A stretch of 64,000 nt of DNA from Nostoc sp. TCL26-01 (lineage in GTDB: Bacteria > Cyanobacteriota > Cyanobacteriia > Cyanobacteriales > Nostocaceae): contig NZ_CP040297.1 in the NCBI RefSeq assembly GCF_013393945.1, positions 1,938,804 to 2,002,803 of the forward strand. Direction: 5' to 3'. A program made the translations under genes and the position numbers. Below the pieces are notes generated by a model. It saw only the letters and a program-made list of their open reading frames with translations, ran no database searches and was not told where the DNA came from. How positions within the stretch are numbered: the stretch's first letter is position 1; every line of letters begins with the position of its first letter. Shown in pieces: positions 44,410 to 53,196 of this stretch.

Positions 44410-44923
44410 AAGATATTGATTTTAGGAATAATTATTTGTCTAGGCTTGACCAAATACTAGCCTATTATCAGTGAGGATAACCAGTGAAAATTACCAGCTT
44501 GCTGACTATAGTCTTGCGGAGAATTTGGATGAACAATGTATCATAAATGTCATTTTTTCATAAAAATATGCACATAAACAGTTACCAATCTCATCAACTA
44601 CAAAAAGTCTTAAAAGCTGATTTATGCTGGAAATGATATACAATCCGAGCAAATAATCGCTATAAATTATACAGGAATCAGACCTTTGCAGGTAGAAATA
44701 CAACCAAAGTTTTTTGCTTTCGGCGTAATTTGCAGCACAAGCTATGTCTCCTCAAATTTCTAGAGAATATTGTTTACATTTCTTGATATTTACATTCCTA
44801 AGAGCTGGTGAGCAGGGGAGGTAGGGGAGGCAGGGGAGAAGAATAAATGCTAATGACTAATGACTAATGACTAATGACTATTGACTAATGACTAATGACT
44901 AATGACTATTGACTATTGACTTT
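44410..44923. other. Intergenic region with C-terminal heptamer array
   Basis: About 510 bases. The right third (44846-44930) is a tandem array of TGACTAA and TGACTAT heptamers, preceded by a GGGGAGG purine run. The rest is AT-rich. A 65-codon minus-strand frame here has no ribosome-binding site or recognisable sequence and was not called. Confidence 0.55.
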
Positions 44924-46141
44924 CTACCTAAACAAGCGCTGTACACATTTGAGAATCACAGGTTGTAAAAAAAAGCGTTCCTGCTCACCATCTTTGATAG
45001 TTTCTAACAATGCTCTGCGTTTTAAGGATAAGAGTGCCGCAAAAATATCCCCATTGGCAACATCACTTCCCAGGTATGAGAGAATTTCTTCACGAGTGAA
45101 TCCTTGTGCTTTGGTTGCCAAAAACTTGATGAGGATTTGTTCCACAGAGGAAATATGCTGCAACCATTGCCTGACAAGCGGCTCAAATTCACCAGCTACT
45201 ATAGTTCCAGAGGCTAAAAATTCTCCCACATCCCCAGCAAATAGTTCGTGAATGAAATTAGCTGCCATATTGAGAAACAATGGATTACCGCCATATTGGT
45301 TTACCAATGTCACCCACTGTTGAGCATCGAAGGTAAGTTGATGATGCTGCAAAAGCTCAATAGCACCCTCCATAAGTCCACCGAGGGGGAAAATTACTAC
45401 ACCCGCAGCGCCTCTCCAGGTATTTAATCCTTCTGGTTGTTCTCGACTCGTCAAAATTACGCAACTAGTGTGAGCCGTCTGTACCACTGTCCGCAGAAAT
45501 TCGGCGTATGGTTCATATCCTAAACGATATTGCCCAGCCCGTTGCCGTAGTCCGTCGTAGACATCGCCTCCTAAAATTCCATCCCAACCATCAAAAACTA
45601 GCAAGGTTTGCGGTGGTAAGGTTAGGGGTGCATTTGTCGCTGGTGGTGTGATATGAAACGAAAACCACAAAGTTTGTTGAAATCGCCCTTGCAAAGTTTG
45701 AGCCAGTTTAGCAGCTACAGCCGTTTTCCCAATACCACCAATTCCTGTAATCGCTACTAGGCGAGTTCCACCTTCAACCGCCTGGGTGAGTGTCGCCAGC
45801 TCGTAACCTCGTCCAAAAAACAAAGGAATATGGGGAATTTGAGTTGTGCTAGCTAGGGGTGAGTTGAAGGTACGTTCAATGACTTCTGACCAATTCAAAT
45901 CCAAAACTTGACAGAAGGCTTTAAATACCGAAGCATCAATGCCATCGCCTCGCAGAAAACGCTTCCATGTTGGTAAAGATACGCCTGCTGCAAATACTTC
46001 CGCATTTTCCCAGTTAAGCTCAGGTTCAATAATTTGACTAGCTGCCTCTAACCAAGATGGGTTATCAATCGTCCAGCCTCTTTCCTTACGAGCTTGTTTA
46101 ACTATTTCCAGTCCAGTCTGCGAGAGTTTGAGGCTAGGCAT
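44924..46141 (-). CDS. STAND-type NB-ARC ATPase without a C-terminal sensor domain
   Basis: 405 residues. The N-terminal 90 (KLSQTGLEIVKQARKERGWT, then GVSLPTWKRFLRGDGIDASV and FKAFCQVLDLNW) match the domain that precedes NB-ARC in many Nostoc WD40 and TPR proteins. The NB-ARC part has Walker A AITGIGGIGKT (130-140), Walker B LLVFDGWDG and VILTSREQPE. A winged-helix-like segment follows, and the protein then stops. Most relatives carry long WD40 or TPR arrays as sensors, so this is short. STAND proteins serve as signal hubs or phage sensors. It lies between a repeat array and a MITE. Confidence 0.85.
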   Translation of the reverse strand: MPSLKLSQTGLEIVKQARKERGWTIDNPSWLEAASQIIEPELNWENAEVFAAGVSLPTWKRFLRGDGIDASVFKAFCQVLDLNWSEVIERTFNSPLASTTQIPHIPLFFGRGYELATLTQAVEGGTRLVAITGIGGIGKTAVAAKLAQTLQGRFQQTLWFSFHITPPATNAPLTLPPQTLLVFDGWDGILGGDVYDGLRQRAGQYRLGYEPYAEFLRTVVQTAHTSCVILTSREQPEGLNTWRGAAGVVIFPLGGLMEGAIELLQHHQLTFDAQQWVTLVNQYGGNPLFLNMAANFIHELFAGDVGEFLASGTIVAGEFEPLVRQWLQHISSVEQILIKFLATKAQGFTREEILSYLGSDVANGDIFAALLSLKRRALLETIKDGEQERFFLQPVILKCVQRLFR

Positions 46142-46277
46142 TGGGCATTAGTGGGAAAGTGTATCAAATTCGTCAAGCTCAATTTTAGATCAGTCAGGCA
46201 GTGAACTGAAACTTAACTAGAATACTCCTGCTCAATCGATGATATTAAAAATAATTCTTGAGCAACCTGCTGATTTA

Positions 46278-46454
46278 AAGGAGGGTGTTTGAAAAGTCTA
46301 AATTAATACCAGCCCCGGCGATTATAAATCGCGGCTACACAGACGAAACCTGCCTCCGCAGGTTTGAAATACTTGATTTTGTGTTAGTCCACGGAGGTGG
46401 ACTTTGTTTGTGTAGTGGCGATTTCTAATCGCCCAAAACTTTTCAAACAATCTC
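46278..46454. mobile_element. MITE-like element with TA target and AGAGGGTGTTTGAAAAGT ends
   Basis: The left end GGAGGGTGTTTGAAAAGT and right end ACTTTTCAAACAATCTCT are imperfect inverted repeats with TA at or near both borders. Inside is the same 118-base hairpin core found at 37441-37558. The ends match those of the element that breaks the DUF2887 gene at 57827-57981. TA target and short inverted ends suggest mobilisation by an IS630/Tc1-type transposase; this is inference. Confidence 0.7.
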
Positions 46455-46561
46455 TAAAAGAGGGTGTGGGGAAAAAGCATCTTTCATGTTGGGATGTGAA
46501 ACTTGCTTTTTCTGGACTTTCATACAAGTAATTCTGGCAATATATCAGGATAGTAGAAATT

Positions 46562-47443
46562 ATGTGGACTAAAATCATTCAAAGATTGTGTCTGTTTTGC
46601 GTTGCTTTATTTCTGAGTCTGGGTCTTACTATCAATCATGCCACGGCACAATCACCACCATTTTATTGGGATTTTATTAATGTTGATCTGGCTGTCCAAA
46701 CTAACGGTGATATGTTAGTGACTGAAACCCAGAAATATACATTTACTGGAGACTATAAAAATCAACGTTATCGCTATATTCCTCTAGATAAAGTAGACGA
46801 AATTACAGAAGTTTCAGTATCAGAAAATGGTCAAGTTCTGCCGATTACAACAGGTATTGAAAATAATCAACTCTGGATTCGCTGGGAACATCAGATCAAA
46901 CCACCAGAGAGTCATACTTTTGTGTTGAAATACCGTGTTATCGGTGGGTTACACGTGAATAGTGATGATGCACAAGTATACTGGAAAGCTATTTTTAGCG
47001 ATCGCCTAGCTCCTGTCAAGCAAGCAAAAGTTACAGTAGAACTTCCAGAGGTATTTGCTACTGGTATCAAAGATTTCCGGAGCTACGGCGTAACCGCAAA
47101 CATCCGCCAAGTGAATAGCCGAACTATTGAGTTTTTAGCACAAGCACCCATCCAACCACAGAATGAGTTAGAAGTTCAAGTCACCTTTAACCGCGCAGGT
47201 ACTAATCTCACAACTCCTCAATGGCAAAATTCATCGTTTTGGTCTCTTAGTATCGTCCTATTGATGTTGATGTGTTTGCCATTTTTGCTTGTTATCTTCT
47301 TGAGTAGGATTTTCCGTAGAAATAGAACTAGCTATTACAGCAGTGGCAGTAGCTATAGCTATTTCGACGGTGGTGGTGGCGGTGGTGGTGGTGGTGGCGG
47401 TGGTGGTGGTGGTGGTGGTGGCGGTGGTGGCGGTGGTGGTTGA
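46562..47443 (+). CDS. DUF2207-type membrane protein with poly-glycine tail
   Basis: 293 residues. A signal peptide (LCLFCVALFLSLGLTINHATA) is followed by the DUF2207 extracytoplasmic domain: VDLAVQTNGDMLVTETQKYTF, YRYIPLDKVDEITEVSV and HTFVLKYRVIGGL. A transmembrane helix is near 230-247 (LSIVLLMLMCLPFLLVIFL), then a short basic and Ser/Tyr stretch, and 24 consecutive glycines at the C-terminus. Relatives often have a Gly-rich end but this one is a pure run from GGT/GGC codons, prone to slippage. Function unknown. Confidence 0.82.
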   Translation: MWTKIIQRLCLFCVALFLSLGLTINHATAQSPPFYWDFINVDLAVQTNGDMLVTETQKYTFTGDYKNQRYRYIPLDKVDEITEVSVSENGQVLPITTGIENNQLWIRWEHQIKPPESHTFVLKYRVIGGLHVNSDDAQVYWKAIFSDRLAPVKQAKVTVELPEVFATGIKDFRSYGVTANIRQVNSRTIEFLAQAPIQPQNELEVQVTFNRAGTNLTTPQWQNSSFWSLSIVLLMLMCLPFLLVIFLSRIFRRNRTSYYSSGSSYSYFDGGGGGGGGGGGGGGGGGGGGGGGG

Positions 47444-47562
47444 GTGAGTTTAATTCTCAACACCTGATCCTTACATCCCCAAACTAGTAGAAGTTCCTAT
47501 AGGACTCATACTTGATTTTTGTATGCGTAGCCTGCGCTTACGCATACAAAACTCAGTACACC

Positions 47563-47672
47563 TTTATTCTTTCTTCCCAGTCCCCATTGCCCCTTATCCC
47601 CAGAGGGGGCCCCGAGTTCCCCAGTCCCTTACCTCTATGAGTGATTCAGAAATTAAATCGGATTACTATAGT
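47563..47672. repeat. Dispersed repeat, copy 2
   Basis: Matches 520-608 in the TTTATTCTTTCT, CCCCAGT-rich and GATTCAGAAATTAAATCGG segments, with an extra palindromic GGGGGCCCC insert near its middle. It ends next to the GIY-YIG gene stop. Confidence 0.55.
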
Positions 47673-47673
47673 T

Positions 47674-48219
47674 TTATTTCAAATCTAGTAATCCTTCTTC
47701 TTTTAATTTAGGATGGAAACGCAACTGGGTTTTCAAACCACGTAATTCTAAAGCTGCTAAAATTTCTGCTTCTACTCGTCTGGCGACATTTTTGATAATT
47801 TTAATTTGTGCCAGATCATCATGGATCGGATTTTGATAATTTGTTTGTTCTTCTACAGTCATTTCTGCTTTAGCGTCTATGGGTTGCGTCCATTTTTCTT
47901 TAAGTTCTCCGTTTCCTGGCGGAATATCACTATTTTCAGCTATCCAAGCTTTTTCAATGTTTTCTAAAACTGTACGATTCGGGCGATCAATAGTTTGTAC
48001 TTTTAGCCAATAACATTGTTGTGGTTGCCGGACTAAATGTTGTCTGAGACTTAGATAAACATCACGAGAATATCCGACAAATTGTAATATTTTCTCTTGA
48101 TTAAAGATGGCATATACTCCTATTTTTCCTTGAAGATATTCGGGTAATTGACCATCATCATCAATATAAGGAATATATTCTAAGCTAGATAAATCTGTAA
48201 TATTAGTTTCGGTTGTCAT
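47674..48219 (-). CDS. GIY-YIG nuclease-fold protein
   Basis: 181 residues. Residues 30-80 have GKIGVYAIFNQEKILQFVGY followed by SRDVYLSLRQHL, the GIY-x-YIG pattern in the form GVY...VGYS with Arg one helix later, and VLENIEKAWIAEN provides the Glu. The C-terminal half is cyanobacterial and unassigned (RRVEAEILAALELRG). Nuclease activity is plausible, because the tyrosine, arginine and glutamate positions look filled. Role unknown. Confidence 0.75.
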   Translation of the reverse strand: MTTETNITDLSSLEYIPYIDDDGQLPEYLQGKIGVYAIFNQEKILQFVGYSRDVYLSLRQHLVRQPQQCYWLKVQTIDRPNRTVLENIEKAWIAENSDIPPGNGELKEKWTQPIDAKAEMTVEEQTNYQNPIHDDLAQIKIIKNVARRVEAEILAALELRGLKTQLRFHPKLKEEGLLDLK

Positions 48220-48268
48220 AAATTTGTTGTCTGGAAAATAGAAGCTATTATCGCCTGAATTTACTGAA

Positions 48269-48367
48269 CAGAATTCAGGCGTCAGGAGCCAGAATTCAGT
48301 ATAAATTCTGTGTGACTGGGTAATGAATATTGGTTTAAAACCGTACTACGTCCAAAAAAATTAAAAT
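48269..48367. repeat. Dispersed ~100-bp element, copy 1
   Basis: CAGAATTCAGG...GTCAGGAG...CAGAATTCAG, then GGTTTAAAACCGTACTACGT and CCAAAAAA. It recurs in the same orientation at 56714-56812. GGTTTAAAACC is a perfect palindrome. No coding capacity. Confidence 0.65.
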
Positions 48368-48397
48368 ACACCTACAATAGCGTTACCGAGAATCTTT

Positions 48398-48440
48398 GTA
48401 GAGACGTAGCAATGCTACGTCTCTACTGCTACGTCTCTAC
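48398..48440. repeat. GTAGAGACGTAGC palindrome with partial duplication
   Basis: A 29-base near-palindrome, GTAGAGACGTAGC/GCTACGTCTCTAC, followed by an extra TGCTACGTCTCTAC. It belongs to the same hairpin family as the centres of the elements at 111-212 and 40355-40450. It sits beside the stop of the next small gene and could act as its terminator. Confidence 0.6.
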
Positions 48441-48451
48441 GTTATTTTCTA

Positions 48452-48667
48452 TTAATCAATGGATATTGATTGGGGGCCGGTGGCTTTGCCATTGTGCGCT
48501 TCAGTCGCTGGGGAAGAGTAATTAGTACCTATTTGCTGATCTAGCCAGCTTTTAACTGGGTCATCTGCTAAGTTAAGCTTGAGGACACCAGAGGCAAATC
48601 CACCCAAAAACGATATTGGGTGTTGGGTGAGTTGTTTAAATATTGGTGACAATTCATCAATGAACAT
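48452..48667 (-). CDS. Small hypothetical protein, 71 aa
   Basis: 71 residues from the ATG at 48667, preceded by AGGAG seven bases away. It reads MFIDELSPIFKQLTQHPISF, then GGFASGVLKLNLADDPVKSWL. The pattern (an N-terminal hydrophobic helix region and a Gly-rich turn) is seen in small cyanobacterial proteins annotated only as hypothetical. An upstream ATG eight codons earlier lacks a ribosome-binding site. Function unknown. Confidence 0.65.
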   Translation of the reverse strand: MFIDELSPIFKQLTQHPISFLGGFASGVLKLNLADDPVKSWLDQQIGTNYSSPATEAHNGKATGPQSISID

Positions 48668-48822
48668 TAAAAACTCCTGATACTGTTGCAAAAAGTATTA
48701 ATTCTTAATTAATCGTAACGTGTAAATTCGCTTTGGGTTGAGAGCATTCTACAGATGACTTTGGTGATGATGTGAGAAAAATTCAGAAGTCATAATATTT
48801 TGACTCCTGAAATTTGCGGAAA

Positions 48823-51800
48823 TTATGTGGGGCTTTGTTCAGGCATCATGCACTTATCAGAGTCACAACCTGCTGGGCCTACTTCCATTAATTCACCGAA
48901 ATCATAGCGACTTAAGACTGCGTAAAAATCATCGGTTTTAGAACGGAGACTGACTGCTTGCATCATCTGCTCATACTCCTCTTTGGAGATTGGCTCGAAA
49001 GGCAAACGAGGGAAAGTTTGATGATCATCAAATCTGGCTAGAAGTGCCGCACTAATGTAGCCTTCGTCATGCTCAATAGCTTGCCAGATCAAATTGCCTA
49101 AAGCTTCGACTTCGTGTTCTCGTAGCTCGATGGTTGCAGAGGTGTTGTGAGTGACATAGAACTTCTGCACCTGCATATAGAAATCCATCTGAGCGATCGC
49201 ACCAAATTTGCTGATATCAATTGTATCAGCCCCTGGGATATCAGCCCAAGGCACAGCCACAGGAATTTCCACCAACCATTCACTCACACGGGGATCAAAA
49301 GGATCGTTGAGCAAATTACCTTGTTCATCCTTATCTGATTGAGAGGGAATGACGTTATAGCCATAGTCGATACAAGCCAACGCCACGGGATCATTTTTGC
49401 GGAAAGTAATGCGGCGGATAAACCTTTGCGCCTTGGGGGGATGCCATCCGGGACTTGCACCAGTTAATAGTGATTTTGTGCCACTGGGTTGGACTGTAGT
49501 GCAACGATTCGGGCGTTTGATATGATGGCGATCGCAATAATCAGCCACAACCCGATGGACAATATCTCGCCAAGAACTGAGATATTCGGCTTCCTGATGT
49601 TTAAATGCTAACCCTTGTGGTGTCGCAGGTCTTCCCTCTGCCCACCAGCGCAGCCAGTCCACACCAAAAGCATGAACAAAGAAATCAAATAAACCAGTAA
49701 AAGAAACCCCCACAATTGGGTCTAATTCCCGACTATATTGATAACGTGGTTCTTGGAATTGATGATTTAAAAGTGTCGCTACAGATAAAGCTCCAGCCGT
49801 GAAAGCCTCCTCTTGTTCTTTGTGATCAAATGGGTCAATTTGATTGAGATGAACCTCTGATAGATTGCAGTTACCTGTTAGGGTGTTACCAAATACTCCT
49901 TTATGATGTTCTGGTTCGTTGAAGCAATAAGTATCGTGTAAACCTAGTAATTCTTCCACCCCTCTGACTATTTGCCATTTACCTTTGTATTTGGCATCAC
50001 AGCCTTTGCTTACATCCAAACGCTGGCAAGGAATTTGCCCACAGTCAGTTATTTGCAAGTAATACAAGTCTTGAGTGCGAACACCATAATTAGTTACTGA
50101 TCCTTGATGAGCGCAAAGATTTACAGAAGAACGGATACCGCATTTAGTTAGTAATAACTGCACTCGATATGCACGTTCGTAATCAGAGATGTAAATCCTA
50201 ATGCCATTGCTATGTGTATTTGTGCCGTCTGTATCTGCTAAACCAGCAATAAAGTGCAAAATTGCTTGGCGATTCCAGCTAGCAATTACATTTAGCCCCT
50301 CTGGATTTGTTTTTAAACTCTTTAAAAATTCTCCAGAAAAACCTAAGTCTGTGACATCTGTAAAAGTCGGTAAGTAGTCATAATTTCTTTCAGGAGACTT
50401 ACTACCGATTACAGATAAAGCTGCTTTGTGTTCATAGAGTCTAATTTTGGCATGACCATTTTTATCTGTAGTTCCATCTCCTACAGCTATCCCCAAAGTA
50501 TAGGCATAACTAGGATTGATATCTAATCCATCTTCATACTGAATAGTAAAAGGCTCAGTATGAATGGCATATCTACTAACATCCATCAAATCCTTAGTTT
50601 GCACTTCTTTGTATTCTTGAGCAAATCTATCTTTAACAAAGAAGCGATGATATTCGGTTGCATCCAAGTAAGTACCATCTGCAAATCTGACTCGATACAG
50701 CTTGCGTTCGCTACCAGTTTTAAAAGGTGTTACTTGGCTCCATTTTTGACCATTCCAAATTTCAATTTCACTGCCGATAACATCTTTGATTTTGTGTATG
50801 CCATCTTTAGTGATGAGCAAGGTATCACCACTCACACAATGGAAGTCAGAGCCAATTATTTCACCACAATTGTGAGCAACGATGCCATTAGCATCAAACT
50901 GAGAAGCTCCTGGTACAGTACAGTCATAAACAGCTTCAAAACCATCAGATACAATTTGCTTAACTTTAACAGCAAATCTCTCACTATTGAGTTTTCGCCT
51001 GTACCCAGATAGTAATTCTTGTAAGCGTATCGCTTTTTGTGGCTCTTGAAATCCTACAATTTGTTGAAAATAATAGAGATTATCATTAGAGATCACAAGC
51101 TCATGCTGTGCTTTACAAGCATACAATGCTAATTCCCGATTACTATCAGGCAGATGGCGATCGCCTTCAGGACGACGCTCTTGATAAATCGTGGAAATAA
51201 TCCCCAATCTTGCCAACATTCTTTGAACAATCTTCAAAGATTCAAGACTACTCTGCGCTAGTCTGACACTAACACCTTTTTGTTGATTACCTTGGACACT
51301 GCCATCAGCATCAAACAAACCACGTAAGAAACCACGGTAAAATTCATAGCTGGCTTGCTCAATTTTTTCTGTTGGCATTTTGTGTTTTAAAGTGACACCA
51401 TAATCATCTGCCAATTTAGCCAAGCCTGATGAGTTAATAACCCGGTGTTTTAGCTGTTGATGGTAGCAACCAGAGTCTGTAGAACTGGAAAAATTTACAG
51501 CATTTTTGAGTGACGCAACTGCATATCTTCCCATCTCCTCTTGGCTATCTTGCCAATATCTTAGATAGGCAGTTTTTCCCCATTGTGTTGATGCAATGCT
51601 GCCATCACCAATTAAATTACCAATTAACCAACCCTCATCAAAAGTACCAAAACTATCCCAAGGTTGTACTCCACGATGGTTATGAACCAAGATATAGTCC
51701 CCAGGTTGCAAATCTTGAGTTTCTACCCAATCAGTGTATTGCTTATTCTGAGTTTGGGCAGTCACTTTGAGTAGCTGATGATTGCCAGTCAAACGCAATT

Positions 51801-53196
51801 CATAGCCTTCTTGAGTGAGAACTTTAAAAATAGGTTTCACTCCAGTAAACCAAAAGCCATCAGTTGTAGTACTGAACAATTCCCCATTGACATATACACT
51901 CAACTGTTTGCCAATCAAGTCTTTAACTTGTTGTGCGCCTTGTTCAGTGTGAATCCAAGTATCAGCAGTAACACAAGGATTAAGCGCATATCGAGCCAAG
52001 CGATGCTCTATTTCATTAGCATCAAGATGAGGATGGCGTGCTTGCAACCACTCTTTAGCTGTTCCTTGTGAGTAAGCTTTCAAGAAATCAACTTTTAAAT
52101 CTTGTGTGGTTAGCAAATCACAATTAGCCCTGGCTACAGCTTCACCTGCCCACTGAATCGCCCCTTCGCCACTGTAATATTGTTTACGTACAGCATCAAT
52201 ACATTCTTCTAGTGTGGGCTTGCGATGAAACACTCTTGTATGGTTTGCCATCCGCAAAGCATCACGCTCAGGATCTATGCGCCAGTTACCATTGCTGTCT
52301 TGTTGCCAGAGGTTATCTTTGGCTGCTGCTCCCAATTGATCATCAGAGGTAAACTGACGAATACCCGCACTTCTTCTGATATTGCCTGCAACAATTGTTA
52401 CAGCACCTTCATCAATTAACAAGCAACACTCGACCGAATTTAATTGTCTGCCTACAGCCTTGTTGAGAATGTCCGCACAACGTTGATATAGTCCCGGTAG
52501 CTTCACCGGGTTAGCAACGCCACCAAAGCCTTTGAGGGTTTCCCTGGCTTGACGAACATCACTTACATCAACGATTACCTGCACTTCGTCTGTAAATCTT
52601 TCATCGGTGGAGAGTTCCAACAGGCTTTGATAAGAACCAACCCAACCTTCACGACTATCTCCGACGTGGATAGTAACTTTGTTGCCTTCTATATCGGTTT
52701 GTGTATATTCACGACGTAGGTGTTTGGGAGTAGCACCAAGTTCTCCTGTAACAGTGACATTTAGATGATTGCGGATGGGAGGTAGCTGATTAATGTATTG
52801 TGGTTCGATCACGGCTCCCGTACCACAGCCCATCATTGCTAAATTCATCATCAACCCAAAGGCTTGCCAGTCCTTGAGGTTGGTTGATGTGCAGTTGTAC
52901 GCACCCGAAAAGTTTTTTGATTTATTGATCCAATCTGTGCCACCAACCCACAACCAACGTCCACTGGGTAAGGCGGTGAGGTTACGCTGTGTCTTTTCTA
53001 AAATGGCTACTTCTTCGGAAGTGAGTTTACCTAACTCAATTAAATCTCGGAGGGTGCGATCGCATACCTCATCCCATGTTTCTCTTAAACCCGCTTCTGT
53101 ACGACGGCTATAGGTTCTAAAAAATACAGGATTAGCAGCTGGGGCTGTCTCTGGAAACCTTGCACTCTGACGTTTTCTTTCAAGCTCTCGAACCAT
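48823..53196 (-). CDS. nrdJ: Adenosylcobalamin-dependent (class II) ribonucleotide reductase with two inteins
   Basis: A 1457-residue precursor; exteins total 765 residues, normal for the monomeric class II enzyme. The N-extein ends in RYALNP (residue 407); ten residues CGEIIGSDFH separate the inteins; the C-extein begins CNLSEVHLNQ. Rejoined, this gives the NPCGEI...FHCNLSE active-site stretch. By comparison with the Lactobacillus enzyme, mature Cys408 would be the thiyl-radical residue, Cys124 (GCGTG) and Cys418 the redox pair, and the C-terminal CDSDKC the shuttle pair. The enzyme makes deoxyribonucleotides from ribonucleoside triphosphates using vitamin B12. The gene stands alone with a 428-base upstream gap. 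Confidence 0.95.
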   Translation of the reverse strand: MVRELERKRQSARFPETAPAANPVFFRTYSRRTEAGLRETWDEVCDRTLRDLIELGKLTSEEVAILEKTQRNLTALPSGRWLWVGGTDWINKSKNFSGAYNCTSTNLKDWQAFGLMMNLAMMGCGTGAVIEPQYINQLPPIRNHLNVTVTGELGATPKHLRREYTQTDIEGNKVTIHVGDSREGWVGSYQSLLELSTDERFTDEVQVIVDVSDVRQARETLKGFGGVANPVKLPGLYQRCADILNKAVGRQLNSVECCLLIDEGAVTIVAGNIRRSAGIRQFTSDDQLGAAAKDNLWQQDSNGNWRIDPERDALRMANHTRVFHRKPTLEECIDAVRKQYYSGEGAIQWAGEAVARANCDLLTTQDLKVDFLKAYSQGTAKEWLQARHPHLDANEIEHRLARYALNPCVTADTWIHTEQGAQQVKDLIGKQLSVYVNGELFSTTTDGFWFTGVKPIFKVLTQEGYELRLTGNHQLLKVTAQTQNKQYTDWVETQDLQPGDYILVHNHRGVQPWDSFGTFDEGWLIGNLIGDGSIASTQWGKTAYLRYWQDSQEEMGRYAVASLKNAVNFSSSTDSGCYHQQLKHRVINSSGLAKLADDYGVTLKHKMPTEKIEQASYEFYRGFLRGLFDADGSVQGNQQKGVSVRLAQSSLESLKIVQRMLARLGIISTIYQERRPEGDRHLPDSNRELALYACKAQHELVISNDNLYYFQQIVGFQEPQKAIRLQELLSGYRRKLNSERFAVKVKQIVSDGFEAVYDCTVPGASQFDANGIVAHNCGEIIGSDFHCVSGDTLLITKDGIHKIKDVIGSEIEIWNGQKWSQVTPFKTGSERKLYRVRFADGTYLDATEYHRFFVKDRFAQEYKEVQTKDLMDVSRYAIHTEPFTIQYEDGLDINPSYAYTLGIAVGDGTTDKNGHAKIRLYEHKAALSVIGSKSPERNYDYLPTFTDVTDLGFSGEFLKSLKTNPEGLNVIASWNRQAILHFIAGLADTDGTNTHSNGIRIYISDYERAYRVQLLLTKCGIRSSVNLCAHQGSVTNYGVRTQDLYYLQITDCGQIPCQRLDVSKGCDAKYKGKWQIVRGVEELLGLHDTYCFNEPEHHKGVFGNTLTGNCNLSEVHLNQIDPFDHKEQEEAFTAGALSVATLLNHQFQEPRYQYSRELDPIVGVSFTGLFDFFVHAFGVDWLRWWAEGRPATPQGLAFKHQEAEYLSSWRDIVHRVVADYCDRHHIKRPNRCTTVQPSGTKSLLTGASPGWHPPKAQRFIRRITFRKNDPVALACIDYGYNVIPSQSDKDEQGNLLNDPFDPRVSEWLVEIPVAVPWADIPGADTIDISKFGAIAQMDFYMQVQKFYVTHNTSATIELREHEVEALGNLIWQAIEHDEGYISAALLARFDDHQTFPRLPFEPISKEEYEQMMQAVSLRSKTDDFYAVLSRYDFGELMEVGPAGCDSDKCMMPEQSPT
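49870..50838 (-). other. NrdJ intein 2 (LAGLIDADG type, 323 aa)
   Basis: Begins CVSGDTLLITKDGIHKI; block B is LDATEYHRFF. The two dodecapeptide endonuclease motifs are TLGIAVGDGTT and IAGLADTDGTN, with acidic residues in place. It ends HKGVFGNTLTGN before Cys. The penultimate residue is Gly rather than the usual His, so splicing probably uses a variant mechanism or another His (for example the HH eleven residues from the end). Precursor residues 787-1109. Confidence 0.88.
50869..51975 (-). other. NrdJ intein 1 (LAGLIDADG type, 369 aa)
   Basis: Begins CVTADTWIHTEQGAQQV; block B is LRLTGNHQLLK. Endonuclease motifs are LIGNLIGDGSI and LRGLFDADGSV. It ends ASQFDANGIVAHN before Cys, the standard His-Asn junction. 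Precursor residues 408-776. It is inserted directly before the extein Cys that should carry the catalytic radical. Confidence 0.9.

Noticed and set aside
44506..44703. A 65-codon minus-strand frame as a small protein gene
   Set aside because: No ribosome-binding site, no start context and composition typical of AT-rich noise.
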